A stretch of DNA of 64,000 bases from NCBI GenBank assembly GCA_036984305.1, contig BQWY01000001.1, forward strand, positions 3,679,501-3,743,500. The letters run 5' to 3'. Both the position numbers and the translations under genes were made by a program. The stretch comes from Nitrospira sp. (lineage in GTDB: Bacteria; Nitrospirota; Nitrospiria; Nitrospirales; Nitrospiraceae). Below the pieces are notes generated by a model. That model was given only the letters and a program-made list of their open reading frames with translations, did no database searches and was not told the origin of the DNA. Every line of letters begins with the position of its first letter. Position 1 is the stretch's first letter. Positions 25,736 through 34,534 of this stretch are shown in pieces.

Positions 25736-27487
25736 ATGAAACGCCCACGTCATTGGTTTCACCTACCGGTGCTGATCCTCCTCTGCGGACTGTTGTTTTT
25801 CTCCGGTCTCGGAAATCTCGGCCTCACCGATCGGGACGAAGGCAGCAACGCCGAAGCGGCACGCGAGATGGTCGAGTCGGGCGACTGGATGAGTCCCACA
25901 CTCAACTATGAGCCGCGGTTCGCCAAGCCTGCCTTCACTTACTGGATTATGAGCGTCATCTATCTCATCTTCGGGGTGAATGAACTGTCGGCCAGGCTGC
26001 ATGCCGCACTATTCGGCTTGTTGCTCATCGTCTTGCACTACGCCTTCCTCGCTAAGATCCGAGGACCTGGGTTCGCATTCATCGGCAGTCTCATGTTGGG
26101 CCTCAATATCGAAATGGTGGCCATCAGCCGCGTGGCGCTTACGGACAGCGTATTGATTTTCTTCACGACGCTCTCGCTGTATGCCTTTTGGTTGGGGCTC
26201 TACCATGAGGAGCGCTCTCGTTCGTGGATCTGGGTCTTTTACGTGGGTATGGCCTTTGCCACCCTGACGAAGGGGCCTGTGGGTCTCCTCATCCCGGTCT
26301 TGGCAGTAGCCACATATCTGACGATGAGCCGGCAATGGAGAGACTTCGGGCGTCGGGGTCATCCCTTGCTTGGCAGCATCATTACGATCGCACTCGCGTT
26401 GCCCTGGTACGCGGGGATGCTATGGCTGCACGGTGAACGCTACACGACATCGGCACAAGCCGATACGGTCGGTCGGTTTTTCTCGATGATTGGCGGCCAT
26501 GGCGGCACGATCCTTTTTTACGTTCCTATCCTGTTGTTCGGATTTTTCCCTTGGAGCGGATTCATGGCCGTCCGTTTGTGGCAGACGGTCAAGGACTGGC
26601 GAGCTTCCCTGCGCTCCCAAGGGATCAACGCTATTGGGGGTGGAGCCTGTTCGGATCGGTCATCCGCGCTGGATCTCTTCGCCGCAGCCTGGTTGTTGTC
26701 TCTCTTCGTCTTCTTCAGTCTTTCTGCCACACGGCTCCCGCACTACATAGGGCCTCTGTTCCCCGCGGCTTCCATATTGGCAGCCTCGTTCTGGTATCGT
26801 GCGACAAGCGACATTCGTTCCCCCGGAGTCGCAGCAGCCTTTGGGATCTTCACCGTCGCCGGGTATCTACTCGGCTTGACGTTGCTTTCGGCTCCCTACC
26901 TGTATGCGACATTCGTTTCGGTCGTGGAGAAGGAATTCCCGCTGGCGCAAGACTACTCACCGGGCCTCGGGCCGATCCTCGCGGGAGTCCTTTTAGTCGG
27001 TGGAACCGCGTTGGCCCATGCATTCGGCCGGTCCGATACCAAACGCCCCGGCGCATTTTGGATAGCCGCAGCCAGTCTCACACTGGCGCTCCTGATGATT
27101 ATTCACATCACGTTGCCTCAATTTCACCAGAATTTCATCAGTCCGCCGCAAACGTTGGCGACCATCGCAGGATACAATCTGGGGCGAGATGACCGATTCA
27201 TCACCTATGGTCCGCACAAACCATCCTGGACTTTCTACGCTCGACATAAGACGATTGTTATTCGTCCTGGGGAAGAAGAAAAATTGACATCTAACTTGGA
27301 GCACTCAGGACGCACGATCGTCCTGCTCCCGACACGTCTCCGATCCAAACTGCCGATAGAGACCGAACACATGGAACTGCTGCTGGAGCGAAAGGGATAT
27401 ACGCTGCTCGCCGATCGGGCGATGGTGAAGCTACCGCCAAAGCCGGCAGGACCGCCCCCGATCCCGGACCATGCCTTCGGCCGCTAG
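25736..27487 (+). CDS. ArnT-like membrane glycosyltransferase (GT83/GT39 family)
   Basis: This is a polytopic GT-C enzyme of 583 residues. After the first membrane helix comes the catalytic loop LTDRDEGSNAEAAREMVESG, with the DRDEG acidic pair, and then PRFAKPAFTYW, both typical of the ArnT and PMT group. About ten further hydrophobic segments follow, then a soluble C-terminal part (IAGYNLGRDDRFITYG, TIVIRPGEEEKL). Such enzymes move a sugar from a polyprenyl-phosphate donor to lipid A or protein at the periplasmic side. With the GT2 enzyme just upstream as donor synthase and the LAB_N protein, this forms a complete transfer module. Sugar and acceptor are unknown. Confidence 0.85.
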   Translation: MKRPRHWFHLPVLILLCGLLFFSGLGNLGLTDRDEGSNAEAAREMVESGDWMSPTLNYEPRFAKPAFTYWIMSVIYLIFGVNELSARLHAALFGLLLIVLHYAFLAKIRGPGFAFIGSLMLGLNIEMVAISRVALTDSVLIFFTTLSLYAFWLGLYHEERSRSWIWVFYVGMAFATLTKGPVGLLIPVLAVATYLTMSRQWRDFGRRGHPLLGSIITIALALPWYAGMLWLHGERYTTSAQADTVGRFFSMIGGHGGTILFYVPILLFGFFPWSGFMAVRLWQTVKDWRASLRSQGINAIGGGACSDRSSALDLFAAAWLLSLFVFFSLSATRLPHYIGPLFPAASILAASFWYRATSDIRSPGVAAAFGIFTVAGYLLGLTLLSAPYLYATFVSVVEKEFPLAQDYSPGLGPILAGVLLVGGTALAHAFGRSDTKRPGAFWIAAASLTLALLMIIHITLPQFHQNFISPPQTLATIAGYNLGRDDRFITYGPHKPSWTFYARHKTIVIRPGEEEKLTSNLEHSGRTIVLLPTRLRSKLPIETEHMELLLERKGYTLLADRAMVKLPPKPAGPPPIPDHAFGR

Positions 27488-27510
27488 ACAGGCAGAGAGA
27501 ATTGAACCGA

Positions 27511-28653
27511 TCAGTGGATCGGGAACAGCCCGGGCAGATTCCAGATTGCGAAGAGCCCAGCGCACAGTCCAATCGACGACATCGTCGCAGACAACCAACG
27601 ACACCACGCAGAATCAGGGCTTGAAGAGGCGGACCGGTCTTTCGTAGACACACCGCTTTGCCACCGACCGATCATCACCAGGCCCCCGAGCGCGACAATC
27701 GGGCCCGACCCGGTCGCGACTAGGAGACCCACACCCCCGGTATAGGTCCAAATCGTGGCATGTCGAGCCGAGGAGATGTCCTCGTGTTGCATGCCGGCGT
27801 GGACCCTGCCGACTATTCCGGTCACCACCAGCAGCGTTCCGATTCCGAATAGGACCATCGCAACCGTGTCGCGCTCCAATGGATGCGTGGCCACCCAGAA
27901 GGTTCCGTACAGGCCGACCAGCCACGGCGCGCCGGAATGAAGAGCACTGACCAGCGAGCGATGCCACTCGGCCAACGGGTGACTCAGCAGCCATCCAACC
28001 GCAAACCCGATGGCCGCGCCGGCGATGACATCGGTGGGGAAATGCGACGACCGGATGACGCGGCTGGAGGCTATGGTCGCGGCGAGCCCATACCAAATCC
28101 ATCGTGTTCGAGGAAAATGCACGGCCAGCACGGTGGCTACCGCGAACGAGGCTGACGCGTGGCCGGATGGGAACGAGTCGAATCCGTTATCGAGCGACGG
28201 CCAGAGCTGAAAGTCGCCGGCGTGACTGAACTTTGGACGAGGCCGTCCGATCGTTCGCTTCATCACGTTGGTCAGCACTGCAACCAGCGCATGTGCCAGG
28301 AGGCTTTGGAGTCCAGCCAATTGCCAGGGCCTCCAACTGAGCATTCGGCCGATAACCCAACAGAAGATGCTCAGTAACACCAGTTGAATGCCTCCGCCCA
28401 GCCGATCACCCCAGAAACTGAGCTGAGCCAGCCATGGATCCAGAAGAAAGCCCAGCGGATGTTGGAGTGAGCGCACGAACCGGGCGATGGGAACGTCCAA
28501 GAGGAACATCTGATAGAACGCCCAGCCGACGGCCAAACTAGCGGCAAGCACACCGACCCACGAAACGACACGGTTTCGCAGGGTCGAGGCGCCATGGGAT
28601 GATGGAGGAGCGACGATCAGCCAAAGTCGCTCACGCACGATCAGGGGACCCAA
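27511..28653 (-). CDS. PAP2-family membrane phosphatase
   Basis: This membrane protein of 380 residues has the three acid phosphatase motifs: KRTIGRPRP (motif I), PSGHASASFA (motif II) and SRVIRSSHFPTDV (motif III). They lie between hydrophobic helices with the active site on the periplasmic side. The family covers undecaprenyl-diphosphate phosphatase, lipid A phosphatases (LpxE/LpxF) and phosphatidylglycerophosphatase. The added C-terminal half has four more hydrophobic segments, which is unusual. It is convergent with the ArnT-like gene, and its first codons overlap the end of the TolB-like gene by 13 bases. A lipid A or lipid-carrier phosphatase role is inferred from that context. Confidence 0.85.
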   Translation of the reverse strand: MGPLIVRERLWLIVAPPSSHGASTLRNRVVSWVGVLAASLAVGWAFYQMFLLDVPIARFVRSLQHPLGFLLDPWLAQLSFWGDRLGGGIQLVLLSIFCWVIGRMLSWRPWQLAGLQSLLAHALVAVLTNVMKRTIGRPRPKFSHAGDFQLWPSLDNGFDSFPSGHASASFAVATVLAVHFPRTRWIWYGLAATIASSRVIRSSHFPTDVIAGAAIGFAVGWLLSHPLAEWHRSLVSALHSGAPWLVGLYGTFWVATHPLERDTVAMVLFGIGTLLVVTGIVGRVHAGMQHEDISSARHATIWTYTGGVGLLVATGSGPIVALGGLVMIGRWQSGVSTKDRSASSSPDSAWCRWLSATMSSIGLCAGLFAIWNLPGLFPIH

Positions 28654-29915
28654 TCGGCAAGAAAGATATTGAATTCTCCTGGCTTCGTCGCATTGCGATC
28701 CGAGACCCAGACCACGCGTTTCCCGTCAGGGCTAAACATCGGAAAACTGTTGAAATTTCCGATGGTCGTCACTGGTTCCAGTCCCGTCCCGTCATCCTTA
28801 ATGAGGTACAAATGAAACGCCCGTTCGCCCGGAGTGCGATTCGAAGCGAAAATGATTCGCCGGCCGTCGGGATGAAAATACGGGGCAAAATTGGAGGCCC
28901 CATTGTCGGTGACCTGGCGTTTGTTGCTCCCATCGGCATCCATCACGAAAATTTCGAGCCGATTCGGTTTGACGAGCCGTTGGTGAAGCAAAGACCGGTA
29001 CTCATCGACTTCCTCCACAGTCTGCGGATGTTGCGCTCGATAGACGATGCGCCGGCTGTCAGGAGAAAAAAAGGCACCGCCGTCATAGCCAACCTCAGTG
29101 GTGAGCCGGCGCATATGCGTGCCGTCCAGGTTCATGGCGTAGAGATCCAAGTCACCGTCCCGCACGGAGGTCCATACAATGGTCTTGCCGTCGGGCGACA
29201 CCGTGGCCTCCGCGTCATAGCCCGGTGTGGAGGTGAGACGTTGCATTTGCTGCCCGTCCAACCTGGCCGAATAGATGTCATAGTCGTCCAAGGCCCACCG
29301 ATAACCTTGTTTTCGATTGGGCTTCGGTGGACACCCTGCAGCCACTCCGTGTGTCGACGAGTACAAGACCCGTCGCCCGCCGGGGAAAAAATACCCGCAC
29401 GTTGTGGCCCCGATCCCCTTACTGACTAACCGAACTCGGTTGGTATCCAGATCCAACACGTACATTTGATAACAGCCGAGGCCGGCCCTTGGGGGCACGT
29501 CGGCCTGTGGCAGCGGATCCCCTGCAGCCTCAGTCCAGTCGTTGGTCGATTGGAACACGAGCTTGTCTCCCTCAAACGAGAAATAGGCCTCGGCATTCTG
29601 CCTGCCGGCCGTGAGTTGGCGAATATTGGTCAAGTGCCGCTCGAGGCCAGGTGTCGCAGTGACCATACCAGACTTGCTATCCAGATCGTCGTTCCCTGCT
29701 TTCACCAAGGGCACGTTGAACAGCACGGATACAAGGAGCGCGCTACCTACTAACGCATGACTGGCTCTGCGTCCCTCCCATGAAGCAAGAAGACCGTCGC
29801 CACAAGAAATGATATCGACATCGACGTCCGAGTGATATTTCAGCCTGCCTGCCTCGTTCTTCGTCTGAGCGCGAGCCACATCGCCTGCCGTCCCGATTAA
29901 CGTGCTATCAGTCAC
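28641..29915 (-). CDS. TolB-like beta-propeller (PD40 repeat) protein
   Basis: The protein of 424 residues carries several PD40/WD40-like repeats of the TolB type: SPDGKTIVWTSVRDGDLDLY, SPDSRRIVYRAQ, HPDGRRIIFASNRTPG and SPDGKRVVWVSDRN. A hydrophobic segment near residues 53-70 (ALVGSALLVSVLFNV) may be a signal anchor; the first 50 residues look unusual, so the true start may be later. TolB-like propellers act in the periplasm, often as protein-protein scaffolds. It overlaps the M1-type peptidase stop by 8 bases and the PAP2 gene by 13 bases, so the three form one transcript. Confidence 0.78.
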   Translation of the reverse strand: MTDSTLIGTAGDVARAQTKNEAGRLKYHSDVDVDIISCGDGLLASWEGRRASHALVGSALLVSVLFNVPLVKAGNDDLDSKSGMVTATPGLERHLTNIRQLTAGRQNAEAYFSFEGDKLVFQSTNDWTEAAGDPLPQADVPPRAGLGCYQMYVLDLDTNRVRLVSKGIGATTCGYFFPGGRRVLYSSTHGVAAGCPPKPNRKQGYRWALDDYDIYSARLDGQQMQRLTSTPGYDAEATVSPDGKTIVWTSVRDGDLDLYAMNLDGTHMRRLTTEVGYDGGAFFSPDSRRIVYRAQHPQTVEEVDEYRSLLHQRLVKPNRLEIFVMDADGSNKRQVTDNGASNFAPYFHPDGRRIIFASNRTPGERAFHLYLIKDDGTGLEPVTTIGNFNSFPMFSPDGKRVVWVSDRNATKPGEFNIFLADWVP

Positions 29916-32181
29916 GAGTCACCTGTATTCGTCCCATTTCTGGTCCAATATCACCACGTGCCACGACGGCACCGTCCCGAAACACAAGGTAGCTCTGCCA
30001 ACCATAGAAGAACAAGAGGCGCGCGACTGTGCCGGCCGCTTCCGGCGTCGCGCCGAAAAACAACGTGACGACGTGGCCTGATCCCTTTGCACGGTGACAA
30101 CTGACGAGCAGCGCAAGGCCTGCGCCTTCGAATGCCTCACCATCCACGCTGATCCGGCCGTTCTCTTCGCGGACCTGCGAGGCGCACGATGGATCGGCTC
30201 GTTCCCTCCAGTGCTTCAATTGATCGGGGCCCAAAAAGAGAACCGATCCGGCAACCGCGCTGTCAGCACGATCCAGTGATTCCACGACGATGACTGCAGT
30301 CCCAGCGTCTCCTCCTCCCGCTTGCTGAGTCAGTCTCTCGACGATCCGCCGATAGATGCTCTCCTCCTCGCTATCACGCCCCTTAGACACCACAATCGTT
30401 CTCGCGTTATCGGTCACCAACAAATTTAACATCGGTGGCAGGTCTGCTCGATCGAGGCGGCGAAACACGTGGAAATCCGGGTCCACCTGGACCGCAATCG
30501 CGTCGAAGAGCACCGGTATTCGGAACGACTGGGCGCCTTCGGACAGTGCGACACTGGTTTCATATCGCGCTCCATTCTTTCCGAGCACCACCAACGGAAG
30601 TGTGAGGCGATAGGTTGGTGCCGTCTGTCGGATATGAACCTCGATAGCACCGCTCTCCGCATGGCCGCTTGAATCCGGGCGGAGCGGCAAGGCCCTGACC
30701 GACGCGGTGAGGACCGGTGCCCCAGCTCCATCGATCCATTGGTCAAAGAACAAACCCAAGGACTGCCCGCTCTCCTGACTGAAGAGTTCCTCCAGCATGT
30801 CCCAGTCAACCTGCCGACCACGAAACTCTTCTCCCAGTCGCTTGACGGTTCTCCAAAACACCGCTTCACCGACGTGACACCGCAGCATGTGAAAGACCAT
30901 CGCGGACTTCTGATACCCAATTGCATTATCCGTCTGGTCGAACTTTTGCTTGAATTGCGCGACCGGATAGTCGCGGTCGGGCGGCACGTACACGGCGTAG
31001 CCGGCCAGCATCAGCCTCCGCTGTTCTCGGGCCTGCTCCATTTGACCCTGCAGTTCGTCATAATAGTAGTTTGCCAGGTAGGTCGTCAGCCCCTCGACCC
31101 AATTGCCTGTACCTGAGCGATTGAAGACGGAGTTGCCAATCCAGGAATGAACGATCTCGTGACCGAGCGCGTAAGGCTGCGTGTAATGCCGTCGGATGAC
31201 TCCGCTTCCAAGCAACGTAAACGACGGCATACCAAGGCCGCTGGGAAAGAAATTTTCTACCACCGCGAACTTAGTGAACGGATATGGCCCAAGTATGCGG
31301 CTGTACACCTCAAGGTATCGAGCCGACGCGTCGAGATATTCGTCAGCCAACTTCGCATTTGCAGGGAGCAAATCGGTTTCCAGTAAGACGGTCCGGCCTG
31401 TCTCGTCCGCCCATTCCCGAGTGCTCCGGATGAATTGATTGGCGACCAACGTGAGCGCCTCGGTGGGATCAGGCACATCCCAGATAGTCGTGTGGGTGGC
31501 ATCGGACTTCGCCTCCACGGGCAAGCGCATCTGTCCGTGTGTCACAGCAGACCATCCGACCGGCAGCGTGACGTTCACTCGAAAGGTCGGGAGGGAACCT
31601 CCTAGATCGGGATACCATTGCGACTCACTGCTGAGGTACACCCCTTCCGGGCCGATATACCCTGACGTATCGCTTGGGGTAACAAAACGGAGATGTCGCG
31701 GCTCCCTCGGTGAGTCGTGAATGATGCCTTCGTACCTCCATTCCAAGTGAAGCAGGCCGCTCGAGAGGGTGTCGGGCAGAATAACCGCAACTACTTGTGT
31801 CGATTCTCCCGCCATATCTCGAGACAAACGGTTGTTGCTGGTAAACCGAACCGGTAGTGTCCGGCCTTCCTGCTCGGCCCGAAGCCGGGTCACGCGAAGA
31901 CCGGGCGCCAATGTAAACTCCAGACCTGTGGGCATCGGTGAGGGTAGATGCAGCGTCAGGCGATCGGCCGCCATGATGCGATGCGTCACTGGATCGAGAG
32001 TGACTGACAATTCGTGGCGAACTATGGAAGCAGTGGAGGAGGAGACGACCGGATTATCGGCAGAAATAGCGGCGGCAAGTCCAGGCCTGGTCAGGACACC
32101 GAGGACGACAAACAGACTTAGGAGGAAAATGAAGCGGCCTTGGCAAACAACTCCGGCATTGCACGACTCGAGCATAGCCAC
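29908..32181 (-). CDS. M1-family zinc metallopeptidase, exported
   Basis: This aminopeptidase-type protein of 757 residues begins with a signal peptide (FIFLLSLFVVLGVLT). It carries the zinc helix GHEIVHSWIGN (HExxH) and the third ligand in NWVEGLTTYLANYYYDE. The preceding LGMPSFTLLGSGVI loop replaces the classical GxMEN motif, so exopeptidase activity is not certain. The C-terminal region includes a beta-sandwich and an end domain (AVIVVESLDRAD) that I cannot assign. It is first in a run with the TolB-like and PAP2 genes. A role in periplasmic or surface protein processing is inferred. Confidence 0.8.
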   Translation of the reverse strand: MAMLESCNAGVVCQGRFIFLLSLFVVLGVLTRPGLAAAISADNPVVSSSTASIVRHELSVTLDPVTHRIMAADRLTLHLPSPMPTGLEFTLAPGLRVTRLRAEQEGRTLPVRFTSNNRLSRDMAGESTQVVAVILPDTLSSGLLHLEWRYEGIIHDSPREPRHLRFVTPSDTSGYIGPEGVYLSSESQWYPDLGGSLPTFRVNVTLPVGWSAVTHGQMRLPVEAKSDATHTTIWDVPDPTEALTLVANQFIRSTREWADETGRTVLLETDLLPANAKLADEYLDASARYLEVYSRILGPYPFTKFAVVENFFPSGLGMPSFTLLGSGVIRRHYTQPYALGHEIVHSWIGNSVFNRSGTGNWVEGLTTYLANYYYDELQGQMEQAREQRRLMLAGYAVYVPPDRDYPVAQFKQKFDQTDNAIGYQKSAMVFHMLRCHVGEAVFWRTVKRLGEEFRGRQVDWDMLEELFSQESGQSLGLFFDQWIDGAGAPVLTASVRALPLRPDSSGHAESGAIEVHIRQTAPTYRLTLPLVVLGKNGARYETSVALSEGAQSFRIPVLFDAIAVQVDPDFHVFRRLDRADLPPMLNLLVTDNARTIVVSKGRDSEEESIYRRIVERLTQQAGGGDAGTAVIVVESLDRADSAVAGSVLFLGPDQLKHWRERADPSCASQVREENGRISVDGEAFEGAGLALLVSCHRAKGSGHVVTLFFGATPEAAGTVARLLFFYGWQSYLVFRDGAVVARGDIGPEMGRIQVTRD

Positions 32182-32207
32182 ACCCTACACAGAGTGGGCA
32201 TCACTAC

Positions 32208-32993
32208 TCAACACTCTCGACACACCAGGACGACTTGGACTGCGGTGAGGAGCCGGTCGAGGTCGACCGGCTTAAAAAGGACCTCCTGCACGCCCAAATC
32301 CCACGTGTCCTGCAAATCCTCCTGGTTTTGACTACCTGTGAGCACAACAATGCCCCCCCCATAGGCCTTCGCTTGGAGCGCTCTGATGACATCGACGCCT
32401 GTCATCTCGGGCATAGCGAGGTCTAACAAGACAAGTTCAGGCTTCAGACGATCGACGAGATCCAGGGCTTCCTCGCCGGATGCCGCTCCTGATACGCGAT
32501 AGCCCCTCATGCTCAGGAACCGGATCAACAAATCCCGAACCAGCGGTTCGTCATCGACGACCAAAATGGTTTCGTCCTTGTCCCGGATCGACTCACCACC
32601 CGGCAATGCTCCAGAGGGAACCGGTACGCGTACCGAGAGTTGTGCCGCATGATTGACACTCCGGATCAAGACATCAAGCGAAAGCCCCTTTCGTAAAAAA
32701 TCCGTCACACCCAGCTCCCGAGCAAGATTCTCGTGCAGATCCGTCGCTCCCCCACCAAGCATCACGACTGGGGCATAAGGGTCGTGCGCACGAATCTCCT
32801 TCAATACGGCAAGCCCGTCCATTTGTGGCATTCGAAGATCCAACACCGTCACGCTGGGATGATGGGTGTCGAACATTTCAACGCCCTCGCGCCCACTGAG
32901 TGCCGTCATCACGTGGTAGCCGTGGCGGGAAAACACCGACTGAATCAGGTCGCAGTTCAGACGATCGTCATCGATGACCAACATGGTCAACAT
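32208..32993 (-). CDS. Response regulator with two tandem receiver domains, no output domain
   Basis: The start at 32993 is placed before MLTMLVIDDDRLNCDLI, with AAAGGGG upstream. There are two REC domains. The first has the acidic pair VIDDD, phospho-acceptor Asp in VTVLDLRMPQMDG and a poor lysine region (DFLRKGLS). The second has LVVDDEPLVRDLL, Asp in LVLLDLAMPEMTG, and the conserved Lys in EVLFKPVDLDRLL. No DNA-binding, enzymatic or kinase domain follows, so it acts through partner proteins, as in CheY or phosphorelay proteins. No histidine kinase is adjacent. It follows ftsY on the same strand. Confidence 0.88.
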   Translation of the reverse strand: MLTMLVIDDDRLNCDLIQSVFSRHGYHVMTALSGREGVEMFDTHHPSVTVLDLRMPQMDGLAVLKEIRAHDPYAPVVMLGGGATDLHENLARELGVTDFLRKGLSLDVLIRSVNHAAQLSVRVPVPSGALPGGESIRDKDETILVVDDEPLVRDLLIRFLSMRGYRVSGAASGEEALDLVDRLKPELVLLDLAMPEMTGVDVIRALQAKAYGGGIVVLTGSQNQEDLQDTWDLGVQEVLFKPVDLDRLLTAVQVVLVCREC

Positions 32994-33120
32994 AGGCGAC
33001 GTGCCCCTTTCGCTTCGACAACAGCGCGTCGTCACAGACGACCACGCGATTCGCTCACAGCGTAGCACAGGAGGCTAAGATGACCAAGAAAGTGCGAGTT
33101 TCAGGACAGCGCGAAGCTCC

Positions 33121-34056
33121 CTAGGGCCCGGATGAGGGAGCGGCACCAAGCAGGGCGCGGACGAAATCGGACGCCTGGAAATCCTGTAGATCGTCCTCGG
33201 ACTCGCCGACGCCGATGAGTCGCACAGGAACTCTGAGCGCCTCGGCAATAGCCACCACGACTCCTCCACGCGCCGTCCCATCCAACTTCGTCAGCGCGAT
33301 CCCCGTCACGCCGACGGCCTCATGAAATTGCGTGGCCTGGGAAATTGCGTTTTGCCCAACCGTAGCATCCAATACCAGCAGCACCTCATGAGGCGCGCCG
33401 GGTAGTTCCCGAGCGATGACACGCTTGACCTTCTTCAGTTCATCCATAAGATTGGACTTTGTGTGAAGTCGTCCTGCTGTGTCGATCAATACCACGTCCA
33501 CCCCTCGCGACTTGGCAGTCGCGAGTCCGTCGAAAACAACCGCGGCAGGATCGGCTCCCGTCCGCTGGTGGACGACATCCACTCCGATACGCCGCCCCCA
33601 GACCTGGAGTTGCTCGATCGCAGCTGCCCGGAAAGTATCCGCTGCTACGAGCAACGGCGAGATACCGGCCTGCTGCAGCCGCTGGGCAATTTTTGCCACC
33701 GTCGTCGTCTTTCCCACCCCATTCACCCCGACTGTCAGAACCACGAAGGGGCGGGGGCCGGCACGAATGATCGATACGAGCGAATCGCTGTGGCAAGATT
33801 GGAGAACCTTCAAGATATTGATTTGCAGGATGGCGTGAATCTCGTGCAACGCACTGTTCTGGGAGAGCGTGGTCGCACGGACTTGCTCCATTAATCGATC
33901 AACCGTCTTCACGCCAAGGTCTGCTCGAAGGAGCACGCTTTCCAACTCCTCGAGCGTCGCCGGATCAGCCCCACGACCCAAGAGGCGATCGAGGGATCCT
34001 CGGACGCTCGACCGGGTCTTGGCCAATCCATCCGTCAGCCGATCAAACCAACCCAT
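33121..34056 (-). CDS. ftsY: Signal recognition particle receptor FtsY
   Basis: This SRP-receptor GTPase has 311 residues and lacks the long acidic A domain of E. coli FtsY, like many short bacterial forms. The N domain ends in LRADLGVKTVDRLMEQV. The G domain has VGVNGVGKTTTVAKIA (P-loop), VAADTFRAAAIEQL, VLIDTAGRLHTKSNLMDEL and the base-recognition TKLDGTARGG. It docks ribosomes with SRP at the membrane for co-translational insertion. Its first codons overlap the ybeY gene by 14 bases, and phoH precedes that, so these genes form an operon. Confidence 0.95.
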   Translation of the reverse strand: MGWFDRLTDGLAKTRSSVRGSLDRLLGRGADPATLEELESVLLRADLGVKTVDRLMEQVRATTLSQNSALHEIHAILQINILKVLQSCHSDSLVSIIRAGPRPFVVLTVGVNGVGKTTTVAKIAQRLQQAGISPLLVAADTFRAAAIEQLQVWGRRIGVDVVHQRTGADPAAVVFDGLATAKSRGVDVVLIDTAGRLHTKSNLMDELKKVKRVIARELPGAPHEVLLVLDATVGQNAISQATQFHEAVGVTGIALTKLDGTARGGVVVAIAEALRVPVRLIGVGESEDDLQDFQASDFVRALLGAAPSSGP

Positions 34057-34534
34057 GTCGCCTCCCTGGCGAACTCGGCTCGACCAATATTTTGGGCATT
34101 CGTCCCAGCTTGTTCAGCACTTCCCGCTCCTTGCGAAACATTCTCCTGGCGTCCCGTGCCGTACGTTCATGATCGTATCCGCAAAGATGCAAGAGACCAT
34201 GCACGATCAACACCGTCAACTCGTGGTCTACCGTGTGACCTGCTTCCTTCGCGTGGCGCCGAGCCATCGGAACCGAAATGACGACATCACCAAGCAGAAG
34301 CCGGTTGGGGGGCGATTGTGACGCTTCCCTCATGGCAAAAGCCAACACGTCGGTCGGGCGATCCTTGAGGCGATAATCCCTATTCAAACGCCGCATCGTC
34401 CGATCGCCTACAAACGTCACGGCAATTCCGACCGACGAGTGGCCAAGTTCGCTCAGTCCATGACGGACGACTCTCTCGACCGCACGACGCCGGACGCCGC
34501 TGCGCCGCAGAAAGCAGGACACCCATATGGTCAT
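34043..34534 (-). CDS. ybeY: Endoribonuclease YbeY (rRNA maturation)
   Basis: This 163-residue protein has the zinc-binding helix HGLLHLCGYDHE with three histidines, as in YbeY. The upstream conserved DVLAFAMRE and GDVVISVPMARRHA segments fit the family. It is a single-strand-specific RNase involved in 16S rRNA 3'-end maturation and ribosome quality control. It starts at the phoH stop codon (TAATG arrangement), an association widely seen in bacteria. Confidence 0.95.
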   Translation of the reverse strand: MTIWVSCFLRRSGVRRRAVERVVRHGLSELGHSSVGIAVTFVGDRTMRRLNRDYRLKDRPTDVLAFAMREASQSPPNRLLLGDVVISVPMARRHAKEAGHTVDHELTVLIVHGLLHLCGYDHERTARDARRMFRKEREVLNKLGRMPKILVEPSSPGRRHGLV

